This document shows positions 26,213-34,849 of a stretch of DNA of 64,000 nucleotides, piece after piece (within the stretch, counting starts at the first letter, position 1; each line of letters starts with the position of its first letter). Origin of the DNA: Hyphomicrobiales bacterium. GTDB lineage: Bacteria > Pseudomonadota > Alphaproteobacteria > Rhizobiales > Rhizobiaceae. Location of the stretch: positions 186,001 through 250,000 of the forward strand of contig UBWZ01000007.1 in assembly GCA_900469345.1 (NCBI GenBank), written 5' to 3'. The position numbers and the translations under genes are program-made. The notes below the pieces were generated by a model that saw only the letters and a program-made list of their open reading frames with translations, was not told where the DNA came from and did not search any database.

Positions 26213-27478
26213 TCATCGGTTCCACGCCGTACGGATCAGTTCAGCCACCTCGCCATTGACGGCATTCATCGCCTCGACCGCCCGGTCGTAGGTGGCCCGG
26301 GTGAAATTCTCTCGGCCGACTTCGTACAGCGTCTGCTTGGTCAGGCCTGCATCCGACACGGCGGTCGATTTCAGCATGGGTGCCGTCAGGACGCGATCGC
26401 CGAATAGCGACCGCATGAAACCGACGATCTGCGCCTGCGGTCCGTCATTCGGCTCGAAGCGCGTGACAAGGTAGCGCAGGAAGTCGAAATTGAGCGTGCC
26501 GCCCGCCTCCCGCACGACCGAAAGCAGGTCCGACGTCATGAACAGGAACTGGTTCATCGACGCCACATCGAGCATCTGAGGGTGCACCGTGACGATGACG
26601 GAGGTCGACGCGCACAGGGCGGCCAGCGTGAGATAACCGAGCTGCGGCGGGCAGTCGATCACGACCACGTCGTAATCCGCCTCGACCGTCTGCAGTGCTG
26701 CCTGGATGCGTGCGAAAAACAGCGGGCCGACATCCTCGCCGCCCTGCCTGCGGGTCAGCGCCTGCGGCGTGACATGCTCGAATTCCTGCAGCTCGATGTT
26801 GCCGGGCACGAGGTCCAGGCCGGGGAAATAAGTGTTGCGGATGACCTCCGAAAGCGGCCGCTTGTCGCCGTCGTAGCGAATGGCGCCGTAGAGCGTATCG
26901 TTTCCGGTCAGATCCAGCTCCGGCTGGTAGCCGAACAGGGCAGACAGCGATGCCTGCGGGTCGAGGTCGATCGCAAGAACCCTGTGGCCGCTCAGCGCAA
27001 GATACTGCGCCAGATGCACGGCTGACGTGGTCTTGCCCGATCCGCCCTTGAAGTTGGTGACGGAAATGACCTGGAGATGTTCGCCGTCCTCGGCATTGCG
27101 ATGCGGAAGATAACCCTTGGCCTTGACCGCATTTCCCTTGGCGGTCGCCTGTTCGGCAAGGTGCACGCGCAGGGCGTTGATGTCGGCCAGCGAATAGAAC
27201 CGCCGCCCGCCTGCACCGGTGTCGGGCTGTGGGCCCTCGCCGGCAAGCGACAGCTGGCGCAGATAGCCGTCTGAAACGCCGATCAGCTTTGCCGCCTCCC
27301 CCGACGAGAAAGCACGCAACGACTTCATCGAAGCCGGCGGGTAAAGCCGTTCGCGCATCGCCTTCAACTGCTCGGAAAGAGCCTGGGCGTCCTTTGCAAT
27401 CGCTTCGTCCGCAAGCAGACGTGGAGCATTGCCCTCCCCCGCTTTGCGTCCAGCCGATTTTCGCGCCGCTACCGCCAT
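26213..27478 (-). CDS. repA: RepA, ParA-like partition ATPase
   Basis: Partition ATPase and operon autorepressor, 421 residues from the ATG at 27478, chosen because GGGGAG precedes it at good spacing; an in-frame ATG at 27505 lacks a site. N-terminal MerR/helix-turn-helix-like region (FSSGEAAKLIGVSDGYLRQL), then the deviant Walker A KGGSGKTT near residue 145, and the ParA motifs LAIDLDPQASLS and VVIDCPPQLGYL. First gene of repABC. Its presence says the replicon is low-copy and stably partitioned. Confidence 0.95.
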   Translation of the reverse strand: MAVAARKSAGRKAGEGNAPRLLADEAIAKDAQALSEQLKAMRERLYPPASMKSLRAFSSGEAAKLIGVSDGYLRQLSLAGEGPQPDTGAGGRRFYSLADINALRVHLAEQATAKGNAVKAKGYLPHRNAEDGEHLQVISVTNFKGGSGKTTSAVHLAQYLALSGHRVLAIDLDPQASLSALFGYQPELDLTGNDTLYGAIRYDGDKRPLSEVIRNTYFPGLDLVPGNIELQEFEHVTPQALTRRQGGEDVGPLFFARIQAALQTVEADYDVVVIDCPPQLGYLTLAALCASTSVIVTVHPQMLDVASMNQFLFMTSDLLSVVREAGGTLNFDFLRYLVTRFEPNDGPQAQIVGFMRSLFGDRVLTAPMLKSTAVSDAGLTKQTLYEVGRENFTRATYDRAVEAMNAVNGEVAELIRTAWNR

Positions 27479-27939
27479 CCCGTCACTCCCCTCGCGCTTG
27501 ATCATGGCTTCACCCGGTTCCGGGACATCGCCTCACCGGTCAGCCAGCAAGCACCGCGATTCCCACATCAGCTTATACGCCGGATCCTTGAACTAACAGA
27601 GACAGCCGGCGGTAACGCTGAAATGAAAATTCGTCGCGTATTACCGTAGGAGTGCTGTTGCTTGTGAGTCGCGTCAAGCGCTTTCTGGCGTCTGGAGCCG
27701 ATCTCAACCGCCAAGAACCGTCCAAAGGCGCCCACAGGGCCGCAATGACGCCAACGCGTGGCCCAGCCACGCTTGCAGGCGGACCCGTTCGCGCAGTTGT
27801 CTACGCTAGCGGGAAATGGCTGATTCGCCACTGTCGCAGCACCACCGGCGGCTTTCTTCGCCAGGCGATCCGTGACAGAGAGAACCCAGAACGTGATTTG
27901 CGGCCAAGGTAAAGAGCCTTTGCAACGAGGGGAGTAGAC
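27479..27939. other. Gap between divergent repA and anmK
   Basis: 461 bp with no convincing gene; several ORFs overlap here but have no ribosome binding site. It must contain the repA promoter (a TATAAG is present on the minus strand about 95 bases before the repA start) and the anmK promoter. No parS-like GTT-N10-AAC palindrome was found by eye. Confidence 0.4.
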
Positions 27940-29079
27940 ATGGAGCCAATCTGGGCCGTCGGCCTGATGACGGGAACCGTGCTTGACGGCAATATCGATG
28001 TCGCGCTTCTCAAGACCGACGGCGAAACCGTCGAAACATTCGGCCCCTATACCCTCGCACCCTATCCGGACGAGATCCGCAGCCTTCTCGAGGAGACGCT
28101 TGCGGTGGCCAGGGCCTGGAATTTCGAGGGGCCCGAGCCCGCTCTTTTTGCCCAGGCGGAGGAAGCCCTGACGCGGGCGCAGTCGCAGGCCGTCACAAAT
28201 CTTGTCGCCGAAGCCGGGCTTTCGCCGGCTGAGATCGGTATCGTCGGCTTCCACGGCCAGACGGTTCTGCACCGCGCGCCGACCAAGGAGCGCCCGGGCG
28301 ACACGCGGCAATTGGGCGATGGACAGCTGATGGCCTCGCTCGTCGGCACCAGGGTCGCCTATGATTTCCGGACCGCCGATGTCCGCGCCGGCGGCCAAGG
28401 CGCACCGCTTGCGGCGGTCTATCACGCAGCCCTGCTTCGCCATCTCGACAGGTCCGGCGATACGGCCGTTCTCAACCTTGGAGGCGTCGGCAACATCACC
28501 TGGTGGGATGGTCAGGACCTGGTCGTCGCGTTCGACACCGGCCCCGCAAATGCTCCGCTCAACGATTTCATCAAGAGGCTCGGGCGCGGCGAAATGGATC
28601 GCGACGGAGTACTCGGCGCGGCCGGCAAGGTCGACGAAGCGCGCCTCGCCGCGCTCTTGCAGCACCCCTATATGACCGCCGCGTTCCCGAAGTCGCTCGA
28701 CCGCTACGACTTTACCGCGGCGATGGCCGAGGGGCTTTCGCCCGAGGACGGGGCAGCGACACTCTCCGCCTTTACCGCCTCCGCCGTCGGCAAGGCGCTC
28801 GATCTCCTGCCGCACCGGCCGAAGCGGCTGGTGGTGTCCGGCGGCGGTCGCCGCAACCCGACGATCATGGCGATGCTCGAAAGCCGGGCCCGTGTGCAGG
28901 CCGTCTCCGCAGATCAGTTCGGCTGGCGCGGCGATGCGGTGGAAGCCGAATGTTTTGCCTTCCTGGCAGTGCGCACCCTGCGCGGTCTTCCGATCAGCTT
29001 CCCGACCACAACCGGAGTTGCGCAGCCGATGACCGGCGGGCGCCTGGCGGGGTCGTTGGCGGACATCAAGCGGAAGTGA
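27940..29079 (+). CDS. anmK: Anhydro-N-acetylmuramic acid kinase
   Basis: Cytoplasmic kinase of cell-wall recycling: opens and phosphorylates 1,6-anhydro-MurNAc to give MurNAc-6-phosphate. 379 residues, close to the usual 370. Visible family motifs are [10 protein letters not shown] at the N-terminus, [10 protein letters not shown] near residue 105, [11 protein letters not shown] near residue 175, [13 protein letters not shown] near residue 200 and SGGGRRNP near residue 305. GAGGGGAG precedes the ATG. No murQ neighbour here. It stands between repA and the S10 peptidase. Confidence 0.93.
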   Translation: MEPIWAVGLMTGTVLDGNIDVALLKTDGETVETFGPYTLAPYPDEIRSLLEETLAVARAWNFEGPEPALFAQAEEALTRAQSQAVTNLVAEAGLSPAEIGIVGFHGQTVLHRAPTKERPGDTRQLGDGQLMASLVGTRVAYDFRTADVRAGGQGAPLAAVYHAALLRHLDRSGDTAVLNLGGVGNITWWDGQDLVVAFDTGPANAPLNDFIKRLGRGEMDRDGVLGAAGKVDEARLAALLQHPYMTAAFPKSLDRYDFTAAMAEGLSPEDGAATLSAFTASAVGKALDLLPHRPKRLVVSGGGRRNPTIMAMLESRARVQAVSADQFGWRGDAVEAECFAFLAVRTLRGLPISFPTTTGVAQPMTGGRLAGSLADIKRK

Positions 29080-29137
29080 TCTTTCCCGGGGCCATGCGGG
29101 CACTACATTGGGGGCTCGCAGACCTGGGAGATATCCA

Positions 29138-30667
29138 TTGCTTATCCGAATCCTGTCCATGGGCCTTGCCCTGTCGCTGGCGCTCAGCCAGCCCGTCGGC
29201 GCGCAGCAACCGCGTCAGGGCGAAGCGCGCGAGCGGCGTGGCGAGGCCGAACAGCAGCACGCAGCCGGCGGCGTTTTCAGCCTCATCCCCGCGGATTCGA
29301 CGACCGACCACGTGTTGAACACGCCCACCGGTGAGTTGCCCTATACGGCAAAGGCTGGAACGATCGATCTCATCGGCCAGGACGGGAGCCGTACGGCGAA
29401 GATCTTCTACACCGCCTACGTCGCCAAGAACCGCACGCCAGGCCGCCCCTTAAGTTTCGTCTTCAACGGTGGCCCGGGTGCTGCCTCCGCCTATCTGCAT
29501 CTCGGCTTGGTCGGGCCGAAGATCCTCGATTTCGGCAAGGACGGAACCGACGGAACAGCGCCGGTGCTGCGGGACAATCCCGACACATGGCTTGGGTTCA
29601 CCGATCTGGTGTTCATCGATCCCGTCGGGACCGGCTGGAGCAGGGCCGCAAACGACGAGACTGCCAAGGCCTTTTACGGCGTGCGGCAGGATGCCGATAG
29701 CCTTGCCAAGGTGATCGCGCTCTACGTCCAGGCCAACGAGCGTGTCGATGCCTCGAAATATCTGGTCGGCGAAAGCTATGGCGGGTTCCGCGCTCCCAAG
29801 GTCGCACAGGCGCTAAAGAACAACCAGGGCGTCCTCGTCTCCGGCATCGTGATGCTGTCGCCGCTGCTGGAGGGGCGTTTTCTCGCCAATTCGGACGATC
29901 CTTTGAGTGCCGCCCTTCAACTGCCTTCAATTGTCGCCGGCAAGCTGGAGCAGGATGGCCGCTTTACCACCGAAGCCCTGGCTAATGCCGAGGCATTTGC
30001 CCTGCGCGACTATCTTCCAGCGCTCGCCGGGGCGCCACTTCGGGGCGCCGAGGCCGATGCGTTTTACGGCAGGGTCGCCGATCTCACTGGCATTGCCCGC
30101 GAGCAGGTGGCCGCCAGCCGCGGCTTCGTTGGCGACATCTATGCAAAGCAGATGGCCGGCGCTGGCAAAGTCGTCAGCCCTTACGATGCCGGCTATGCGG
30201 TCACCGACCCCTACCCGGAAAACGTTTTTGCCCGCAATGACGATCCCATTCTGGACGGTTACACGCGAGCCTACGGCGGCGCCTTTGTCGGCTATGCCCG
30301 ATCGGAGCTAAAATTTGCCAGTGACATGACCTACAACCTGTTGAACGACGAGGTGAACCGCCGCTGGGAATGGAATGGCAGCCGCGGTGGCGACGCACGG
30401 TCGCTTGCGAGCGTCTCGATCGAGATGCGCGACCTGCTGTCGGTCATTCCCCGGTTCCGCCTTGTCGTTGCGCACGGATACAGCGACGCCCTGACGCCCT
30501 ATGGCGCAAGCCGATATGTCCTCGATCACCTGCCGCCGGAGCTGAGCCGCGACAGAACGGCGCTGAAGACCTATCCCGGCGGACACATGTTCTACACGCG
30601 GACGGATTCTCGGCGGGCGTTCGCGGGTGACATGGCAGCGTTCTATAAGGCCGGCGCGGACCACTAA
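29138..30667 (+). CDS. Secreted S10 family serine carboxypeptidase
   Basis: Serine carboxypeptidase-like exported enzyme of 509 residues. I choose the TTG at 29138 (GGGAG eight bases upstream), which gives a clean signal peptide (ILSMGLALSLALSQPVGAQ); TTG 29108 and ATG 29159 are alternatives. Typical S10 motifs: FVFNGGPGAASAYLHLG (oxyanion hole), DPVGTGWSRA, the nucleophile GESYGG near residue 210, a late YSDALTPYGA region carrying the acid, and PGGHMFY with the catalytic histidine near the C-terminus. Probably periplasmic, clipping C-terminal residues from peptides. Ends before a strong hairpin at 30695. Confidence 0.9.
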   Translation: MLIRILSMGLALSLALSQPVGAQQPRQGEARERRGEAEQQHAAGGVFSLIPADSTTDHVLNTPTGELPYTAKAGTIDLIGQDGSRTAKIFYTAYVAKNRTPGRPLSFVFNGGPGAASAYLHLGLVGPKILDFGKDGTDGTAPVLRDNPDTWLGFTDLVFIDPVGTGWSRAANDETAKAFYGVRQDADSLAKVIALYVQANERVDASKYLVGESYGGFRAPKVAQALKNNQGVLVSGIVMLSPLLEGRFLANSDDPLSAALQLPSIVAGKLEQDGRFTTEALANAEAFALRDYLPALAGAPLRGAEADAFYGRVADLTGIAREQVAASRGFVGDIYAKQMAGAGKVVSPYDAGYAVTDPYPENVFARNDDPILDGYTRAYGGAFVGYARSELKFASDMTYNLLNDEVNRRWEWNGSRGGDARSLASVSIEMRDLLSVIPRFRLVVAHGYSDALTPYGASRYVLDHLPPELSRDRTALKTYPGGHMFYTRTDSRRAFAGDMAAFYKAGADH

Positions 30668-30694
30668 GGGTCGACCGCAACGACACCACAAACG

Positions 30695-30720
30695 AATGAA
30701 CCCGCCGGAGCGGGTTCATT
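30695..30720. terminator. Strong bidirectional hairpin between convergent genes
   Basis: Perfect 11-bp inverted repeat AATGAACCCGC / GCGGGTTCATT around a CGGA tetraloop, 28 bases after the S10 stop and 41 before the end of the DUF4189 gene. A clear U-tract is lacking, but the stem's position between convergent genes supports a terminator role. Confidence 0.7.
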
Positions 30721-30760
30721 GCTGTGGTCTTGTTTTGTGAAAGCCGTCGTTCGTCTTGGT

Positions 30761-31117
30761 CTACTGGCAGTCGGAAACGATGACCTGGCAGTGATCGCAA
30801 TCCTCGAGCGCCTTCTGCTCGGCAATCCGCTTGGTCGTGCCATAGCCGATACCGTAGTTCACGCGGTCGCCGACATAGGCGCCGCACCGCTCGAACCACA
30901 CCGCAACTTTGCATTCATCGTTGCCGGCCGACAGGCATTCCTTGACGGCGTTGCGCTCGGCTTCCTTACGCGTGCTGCCCCAGCCGACACCGTAGCCGGC
31001 CTCGCTGGCGGCCGTTCCCTGCGAATCGTTGACTGCGATAGCGCCAAAGGCGAAGACGGACGATGCTTGCGCCGAAACAATAGCGGCAAGGATAATGGTA
31101 GAAATGAACTTCCGCAT
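30761..31117 (-). CDS. DUF4189 secreted small protein
   Basis: A 118-residue exported protein: signal peptide (STIILAAIVSAQASSVFAF) followed by a DUF4189 domain with GAIAVND, the two repeats of G(Y)GxGWGSTRKEAERNAVKEC and GIGYGTTKRIAEQKALEDC, and paired cysteines. The internal duplication of this aromatic-glycine/EA-alanine motif is visible. GGGGGAAT precedes the ATG. Role unknown; family members are small periplasmic proteins of many Proteobacteria. Nothing adjacent clarifies function. Confidence 0.8.
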   Translation of the reverse strand: MRKFISTIILAAIVSAQASSVFAFGAIAVNDSQGTAASEAGYGVGWGSTRKEAERNAVKECLSAGNDECKVAVWFERCGAYVGDRVNYGIGYGTTKRIAEQKALEDCDHCQVIVSDCQ

Positions 31118-31341
31118 TGATATTCCCCCGAATTTAACTGCCCGTCCCGAATGAAGCGAGACAGACAGTAAAAAGGGATATTGTCCCGTCAGCCGAATGA
31201 CAATCGGCTACGACGCTGCAGGACAATAAATCGCGGGGATTGGCTAACCGACATAATTAAAGCCGTCGTGTTAGCCTGGGATCTTCGGTCTATCGGCAGA
31301 CATTTTCATCGATGGATCGGACGTCCCGCACGACTTCCTGC

Positions 31342-32547
31342 TCAGGCGCGCTCAAGCGCCAGAGAAATACCTTGTCCGACGCCGACACACATGGTGGCAA
31401 GCGCAAACTTTGCTTCGCGCAGGCCAAGCTCCAGCGCTGCAGTTCCGGCGATTCGGGCGCCGGACATGCCCAGCGGGTGACCGAGCGCGATCGCACCGCC
31501 GTTGGGGTTTACGTGTTCGGCGTCTTCCGCAATGCCGAGCTCGCGCAGGACGGCGATACCCTGGCTGGCGAAAGCTTCGTTGAGTTCGATGACGTCGAAA
31601 TCCCTGGGCGACATCCCAAGCCGGGCGCACAGCTTCTGCGTCGCCGGCGAAGGCCCGATACCCATGATCCGCGGCGGCACGCCGGCAGCCGCCCCTCCCA
31701 AAATCCGCGCGATCGGCGTTAGACCGTACTTTCGTGCCGCCTCTCCCGAAGCGATGATCAGGGCGGCCGCACCATCGTTGACACCGGACGCGTTGCCGGC
31801 CGTGACCGAAGCGCCGTCCATCTTGTTGATCGGCTTCAGTTTGGCAAGCGCTTCCATATTGGTCGCCCGCGGATGTTCATCCCGGCTTACCAGAACAGGC
31901 TCGCCCTTGCGCTGCGGCACGCTGACCGGCACGATCTCCTTGTCCAGGCGGCCGTTGTCCTGGGCAGCGGCCGCCTTGCTCTGCGAGCGGACGGCAAAGG
32001 CATCCTGATCCTGCCGTGAGACCTGGTAGTCGAGAGCCACGTTGTCACCCGTCTCCGGCATGGAATCCACGCCGTACTGCTTTTTCATCAGCGGGTTGAT
32101 GAAACGCCAGCCGATGGTCGTGTCGTAGATCTCTGCGGTGCGAGAAAAGGCGCTGTCCGCCTTCGGCATGACAAACGGAGCGCGGCTCATGCTTTCGACA
32201 CCGCCGGCGATCATCAACTCCGCTTCGCCCGCCCGGATGGCGCGCGCGGCGGTGATGACGGCATCCAGTCCGGAACCGCAAAGCCGGTTCATGGTGGTTC
32301 CGGAAACCGAGACCGGGAACCCCGCGAGCAGCAGCGACATGCGCGCAACGTTGCGGTTGTCCTCGCCTGCCTGGTTGGCGCAGCCAAAAACCACGTCGTC
32401 CAGCGCATCCCAGTCAACGCCCGGATTGCGGGCCACCAGGGCCTTGAGCGGGACAGCGCCGAGATCGTCCGCCCTGACGGAGGAGAGAGCGCCGCCGAAG
32501 CGACCGATCGGCGTGCGGATATAGTCGCAGATGAACGCGTCTGTCAT
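31342..32547 (-). CDS. pcaF: 3-oxoadipyl-CoA thiolase
   Basis: Final thiolase of the beta-ketoadipate pathway: 3-oxoadipyl-CoA plus CoA to succinyl-CoA plus acetyl-CoA. 401 residues from the ATG at 32547 (GAGGATG site). The N-terminus DAFICDYIRTPIGRFGGALS is diagnostic of PcaF. Active-site residues are the nucleophile C90 in RLCGSGLDA, the GHPLGMSGAR histidine and the CVGVGQG cysteine near the C-terminus. Last gene of pcaI-pcaJ-pcaF, 10 bp after pcaJ. Confidence 0.95.
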   Translation of the reverse strand: MTDAFICDYIRTPIGRFGGALSSVRADDLGAVPLKALVARNPGVDWDALDDVVFGCANQAGEDNRNVARMSLLLAGFPVSVSGTTMNRLCGSGLDAVITAARAIRAGEAELMIAGGVESMSRAPFVMPKADSAFSRTAEIYDTTIGWRFINPLMKKQYGVDSMPETGDNVALDYQVSRQDQDAFAVRSQSKAAAAQDNGRLDKEIVPVSVPQRKGEPVLVSRDEHPRATNMEALAKLKPINKMDGASVTAGNASGVNDGAAALIIASGEAARKYGLTPIARILGGAAAGVPPRIMGIGPSPATQKLCARLGMSPRDFDVIELNEAFASQGIAVLRELGIAEDAEHVNPNGGAIALGHPLGMSGARIAGTAALELGLREAKFALATMCVGVGQGISLALERA

Positions 32548-32557
32548 GGAAACATCC

Positions 32558-33262
32558 TCAAAGGTTCGGAACGACGAGGTCTGCCACCGGCTCGTCGACA
32601 TGAAGCGGCGCACCGGTCATCGCCTGCAACTCGTCCAGGCTGATGCCCGCCAGCTTTTCGCGCAGCACGAAACGCTTGTCGCGGATGTCGATGACCGCGT
32701 GGCTCGTATAGACGCGGGTGATGCAGCCGACGCCGGTCAGCGGAAAGGTACAGGTGTCGACCAGCTTCGGCTTGCCGTCCTTTGTCACGTGTTCGGTGAT
32801 GACGAAGACCTGTTTGGCGCCGTGCACCAGATCCATCGCGCCGCCGACGGCCGGCACTCCCTTGGCGCCGACACGCCAGTTGGCCAGGTCGCCGTTCTGT
32901 GCCACCTGGTACGCACCGAGGATAGCGACATCGAGATGCCCGCCGCGCACCATGGCGAAGCTGTCGGCGTGGTGGAAGAAGGCGGCACCGGGCTTCAGCG
33001 TCACTGCCCGCTTGCCGGCATTGATCAGATCCCAGTCTTCTTCACCGGCAGGCGGTGCCTCGCCGAAATCGAGAATGCCGTTTTCGGTATGGAAGATCGC
33101 CTGCCGGCCCGGCGGCTGGTAGCGGGCAACCATTTCCGGAAAGCCGATGCCCAGATTGACATAGGCGCCGTCGACGATGTCCTGCGCAGCGCGCCATGCG
33201 ATCTGGGCATTGGAGAGCTTGACGTCGTCGCGGGTGTCGAAAGTGTGCGTATCCGTGGTCAT
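32558..33262 (-). CDS. pcaJ: 3-oxoadipate CoA-transferase subunit B
   Basis: Beta subunit of succinyl-CoA:3-ketoadipate CoA-transferase, 234 residues from the ATG at 33262, which overlaps the pcaI stop (ATGA). The active-site glutamate motif HTENGILDFGEAP near residue 55 fits the CoA-transferase family; LKPGAAFFHHADSFAMVRGGH follows. Works with PcaI to activate 3-oxoadipate for cleavage by PcaF. Confidence 0.94.
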   Translation of the reverse strand: MTTDTHTFDTRDDVKLSNAQIAWRAAQDIVDGAYVNLGIGFPEMVARYQPPGRQAIFHTENGILDFGEAPPAGEEDWDLINAGKRAVTLKPGAAFFHHADSFAMVRGGHLDVAILGAYQVAQNGDLANWRVGAKGVPAVGGAMDLVHGAKQVFVITEHVTKDGKPKLVDTCTFPLTGVGCITRVYTSHAVIDIRDKRFVLREKLAGISLDELQAMTGAPLHVDEPVADLVVPNL

Positions 33263-33966
33263 GCGTAGGCAACTCCGGCTCGGATCAGATCTTCTTCCTG
33301 CTGCGGATCGGCGATCTCGACCAGGCGGTCGACGAAGATCCCGGGCGTGATCACCTGCTCCGGATCGATTTCTCCGGGATGTACGATGCGCGTGACCTGG
33401 GCGATGGTCGTGCTCGCCGCCATGCACATCAGCGGATTGAAGTTCCGCCCGGCCTTGTTGTAGGTGAGGTTGCCGTGGGTGTCGCCGACATGCGCCTTGA
33501 CGACTGCAAAATCCGCCTTCAGCCAGCGCTCCTGGACATAGTGGCGGCCGTCGAATTCTGCTACCGGTTTTCCTTCGGCAAGCTCCGTGCCGAAAGCCGT
33601 CGGCGTGAAGAAGGCGGGGATGCCCGCCCCACCGGCGCGGATGCGTTCGGCCAGCGTTCCCTGCGGAACCAGCTCCAGCTCGATTTCCCCCGCCAGGTAG
33701 CGATCGGTGAAGGCCCGCGGGTCTGAAGAGCGCGGAAACGAGCAGATCATCTTGGTGACCATGCCGGCATCAATCATTGCGGCGATGCCGATGCGTCCGT
33801 TGCCGGCATTGTTGTTGATCACCGTGAGGTTTTTGGGCCCCTTGTCGATCAGGGCGTGGATGAGCTCGATCGGGGCGCCGGAGCCACCGAAGCCACCGAT
33901 CATCACGGTCGCACCGTCACCGATGGCCGACACCGCCTCCGCCGCGCTTTTGATCGTCTTGTCCAT
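33259..33966 (-). CDS. pcaI: 3-oxoadipate CoA-transferase subunit A
   Basis: Alpha subunit of the same CoA-transferase, 235 residues. Family motif GGFGGSGAPIELIHAL near residues 23-38 and the FFTPTAFGTELAEGK block are present. GAGGAG is five bases before the ATG at 33966 (a GTG one codon earlier is less well spaced). First gene of pcaIJF; divergent from the regulator pcaR. Confidence 0.94.
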   Translation of the reverse strand: MDKTIKSAAEAVSAIGDGATVMIGGFGGSGAPIELIHALIDKGPKNLTVINNNAGNGRIGIAAMIDAGMVTKMICSFPRSSDPRAFTDRYLAGEIELELVPQGTLAERIRAGGAGIPAFFTPTAFGTELAEGKPVAEFDGRHYVQERWLKADFAVVKAHVGDTHGNLTYNKAGRNFNPLMCMAASTTIAQVTRIVHPGEIDPEQVITPGIFVDRLVEIADPQQEEDLIRAGVAYA

Positions 33967-34026
33967 CACAGCTCCTCAATCCCGCGATCCTTTAAACTCA
34001 GACCTAAGACCGCCAGAACTGGACAT

Positions 34027-34066
34027 CAAATGATTTGTGCGATATTTGATATTTGTTCGCATGGCG
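34027..34066. promoter_or_regulatory. Candidate PcaR operator region between pcaI and pcaR
   Basis: The 113-bp gap between divergent pcaI and pcaR contains a perfect palindrome CAAAT-G-ATTTG at 34027-34037, and then TGCGA ... TCGCA arms within a GTGCGATATT...GTTCGC stretch. Known PcaR/PobR/PcaU-type IclR operators contain GTTCGATAATCGCAC-like repeats, so GTTCGC / GTGCGAT parts look related. The exact operator is uncertain. Confidence 0.4.
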
Positions 34067-34079
34067 CACAGGCAAAGAG

Positions 34080-34835
34080 ATGGTCGAGCAGGATTTCGTC
34101 AACGGTTTTGCGCGTGGACTGCGTGTCATCGAGGCGTTCGGCGACGCAAAGCCAAAGATGGCGATTGCCGATGTGGCAAAGGCGACAGGACTTGACCGAG
34201 CGACCAGCCGCAGGTGCTTGCTGACGCTCGCACAGCTTGGCTATGCCGACTACGACGGAAAGTTTTTTGCCCTGACGCCAAAGGTATTAAGGCTCGGCTA
34301 TGCTTATCTCGCGTCGACACCGCTGCCGCATATCGTGCAGCCCTATCTCGACAGATTGTCGGAGACGGTCGGCCAGAGCAGTTCGGTCAGCGTGCTCGAC
34401 GGCAGCGACGTAGTCTATGTGGCGCGCGCATCGCAGCGCCGGGTGATGTCCATAAACCTGATGCCCGGCAGCCGCCTTCCGGCCTACTGCGCATCGATGG
34501 GGCGGGTGCTGCTGGCGGCGCTTCCTGTCGGCGAGGCGAGGCGGATTATCGACGAAACGCCAAGGACGTCTTTCACGCCTTTGACGAAGACCGGTCTCGA
34601 TGATCTTCTGCATGAACTGGAAGTTGTGCGGGTAAACGGCTTTGCGGTGATCGATCAGGAACTGGAGCTCGGCCTGTGCTCCATCGCGGTCCCCCTCGAA
34701 GACAGTCGGGGGCGGATCGTGGCGGCGCTCAACATCGGTGCTCCGGCGGCAAGCGTGGCGGCCAACGACCTCGCAGATCGATACCTGTCGGAGTTGAAGG
34801 CGGTTGCGGCCGCCTTACGACCCCTTCTCCGTTGA
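34080..34835 (+). CDS. pcaR: IclR-family regulator of the pca genes
   Basis: A 251-residue IclR-type regulator, with an N-terminal winged helix (FARGLRVIEAF ... AIADVAKATGLDRATSRRCLLTL) and a C-terminal effector domain (LPAYCASMGRVLLA ... CSIAVPLEDSRGRIVAALN). The start at 34080 is preferred over a TTG at 34053. Divergent from pcaI. PcaR proteins of this type sense 3-oxoadipate and activate or derepress the pca genes; I infer the same here from position. Convergent with the GGDEF-EAL gene. Confidence 0.88.
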   Translation: MVEQDFVNGFARGLRVIEAFGDAKPKMAIADVAKATGLDRATSRRCLLTLAQLGYADYDGKFFALTPKVLRLGYAYLASTPLPHIVQPYLDRLSETVGQSSSVSVLDGSDVVYVARASQRRVMSINLMPGSRLPAYCASMGRVLLAALPVGEARRIIDETPRTSFTPLTKTGLDDLLHELEVVRVNGFAVIDQELELGLCSIAVPLEDSRGRIVAALNIGAPAASVAANDLADRYLSELKAVAAALRPLLR

Positions 34836-34849
34836 GGACCGGGGCTATC

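Noticed and set aside
27652..27912. 86-residue ORF in the gap before anmK
   Set aside because: No ribosome binding site, no recognisable motif, coding bias poor.
27568..29160. 530-residue minus-strand ORF
   Set aside because: It is the antisense shadow of anmK; arginine/histidine-rich, no ribosome binding site, and AnmK on the plus strand is unmistakable.
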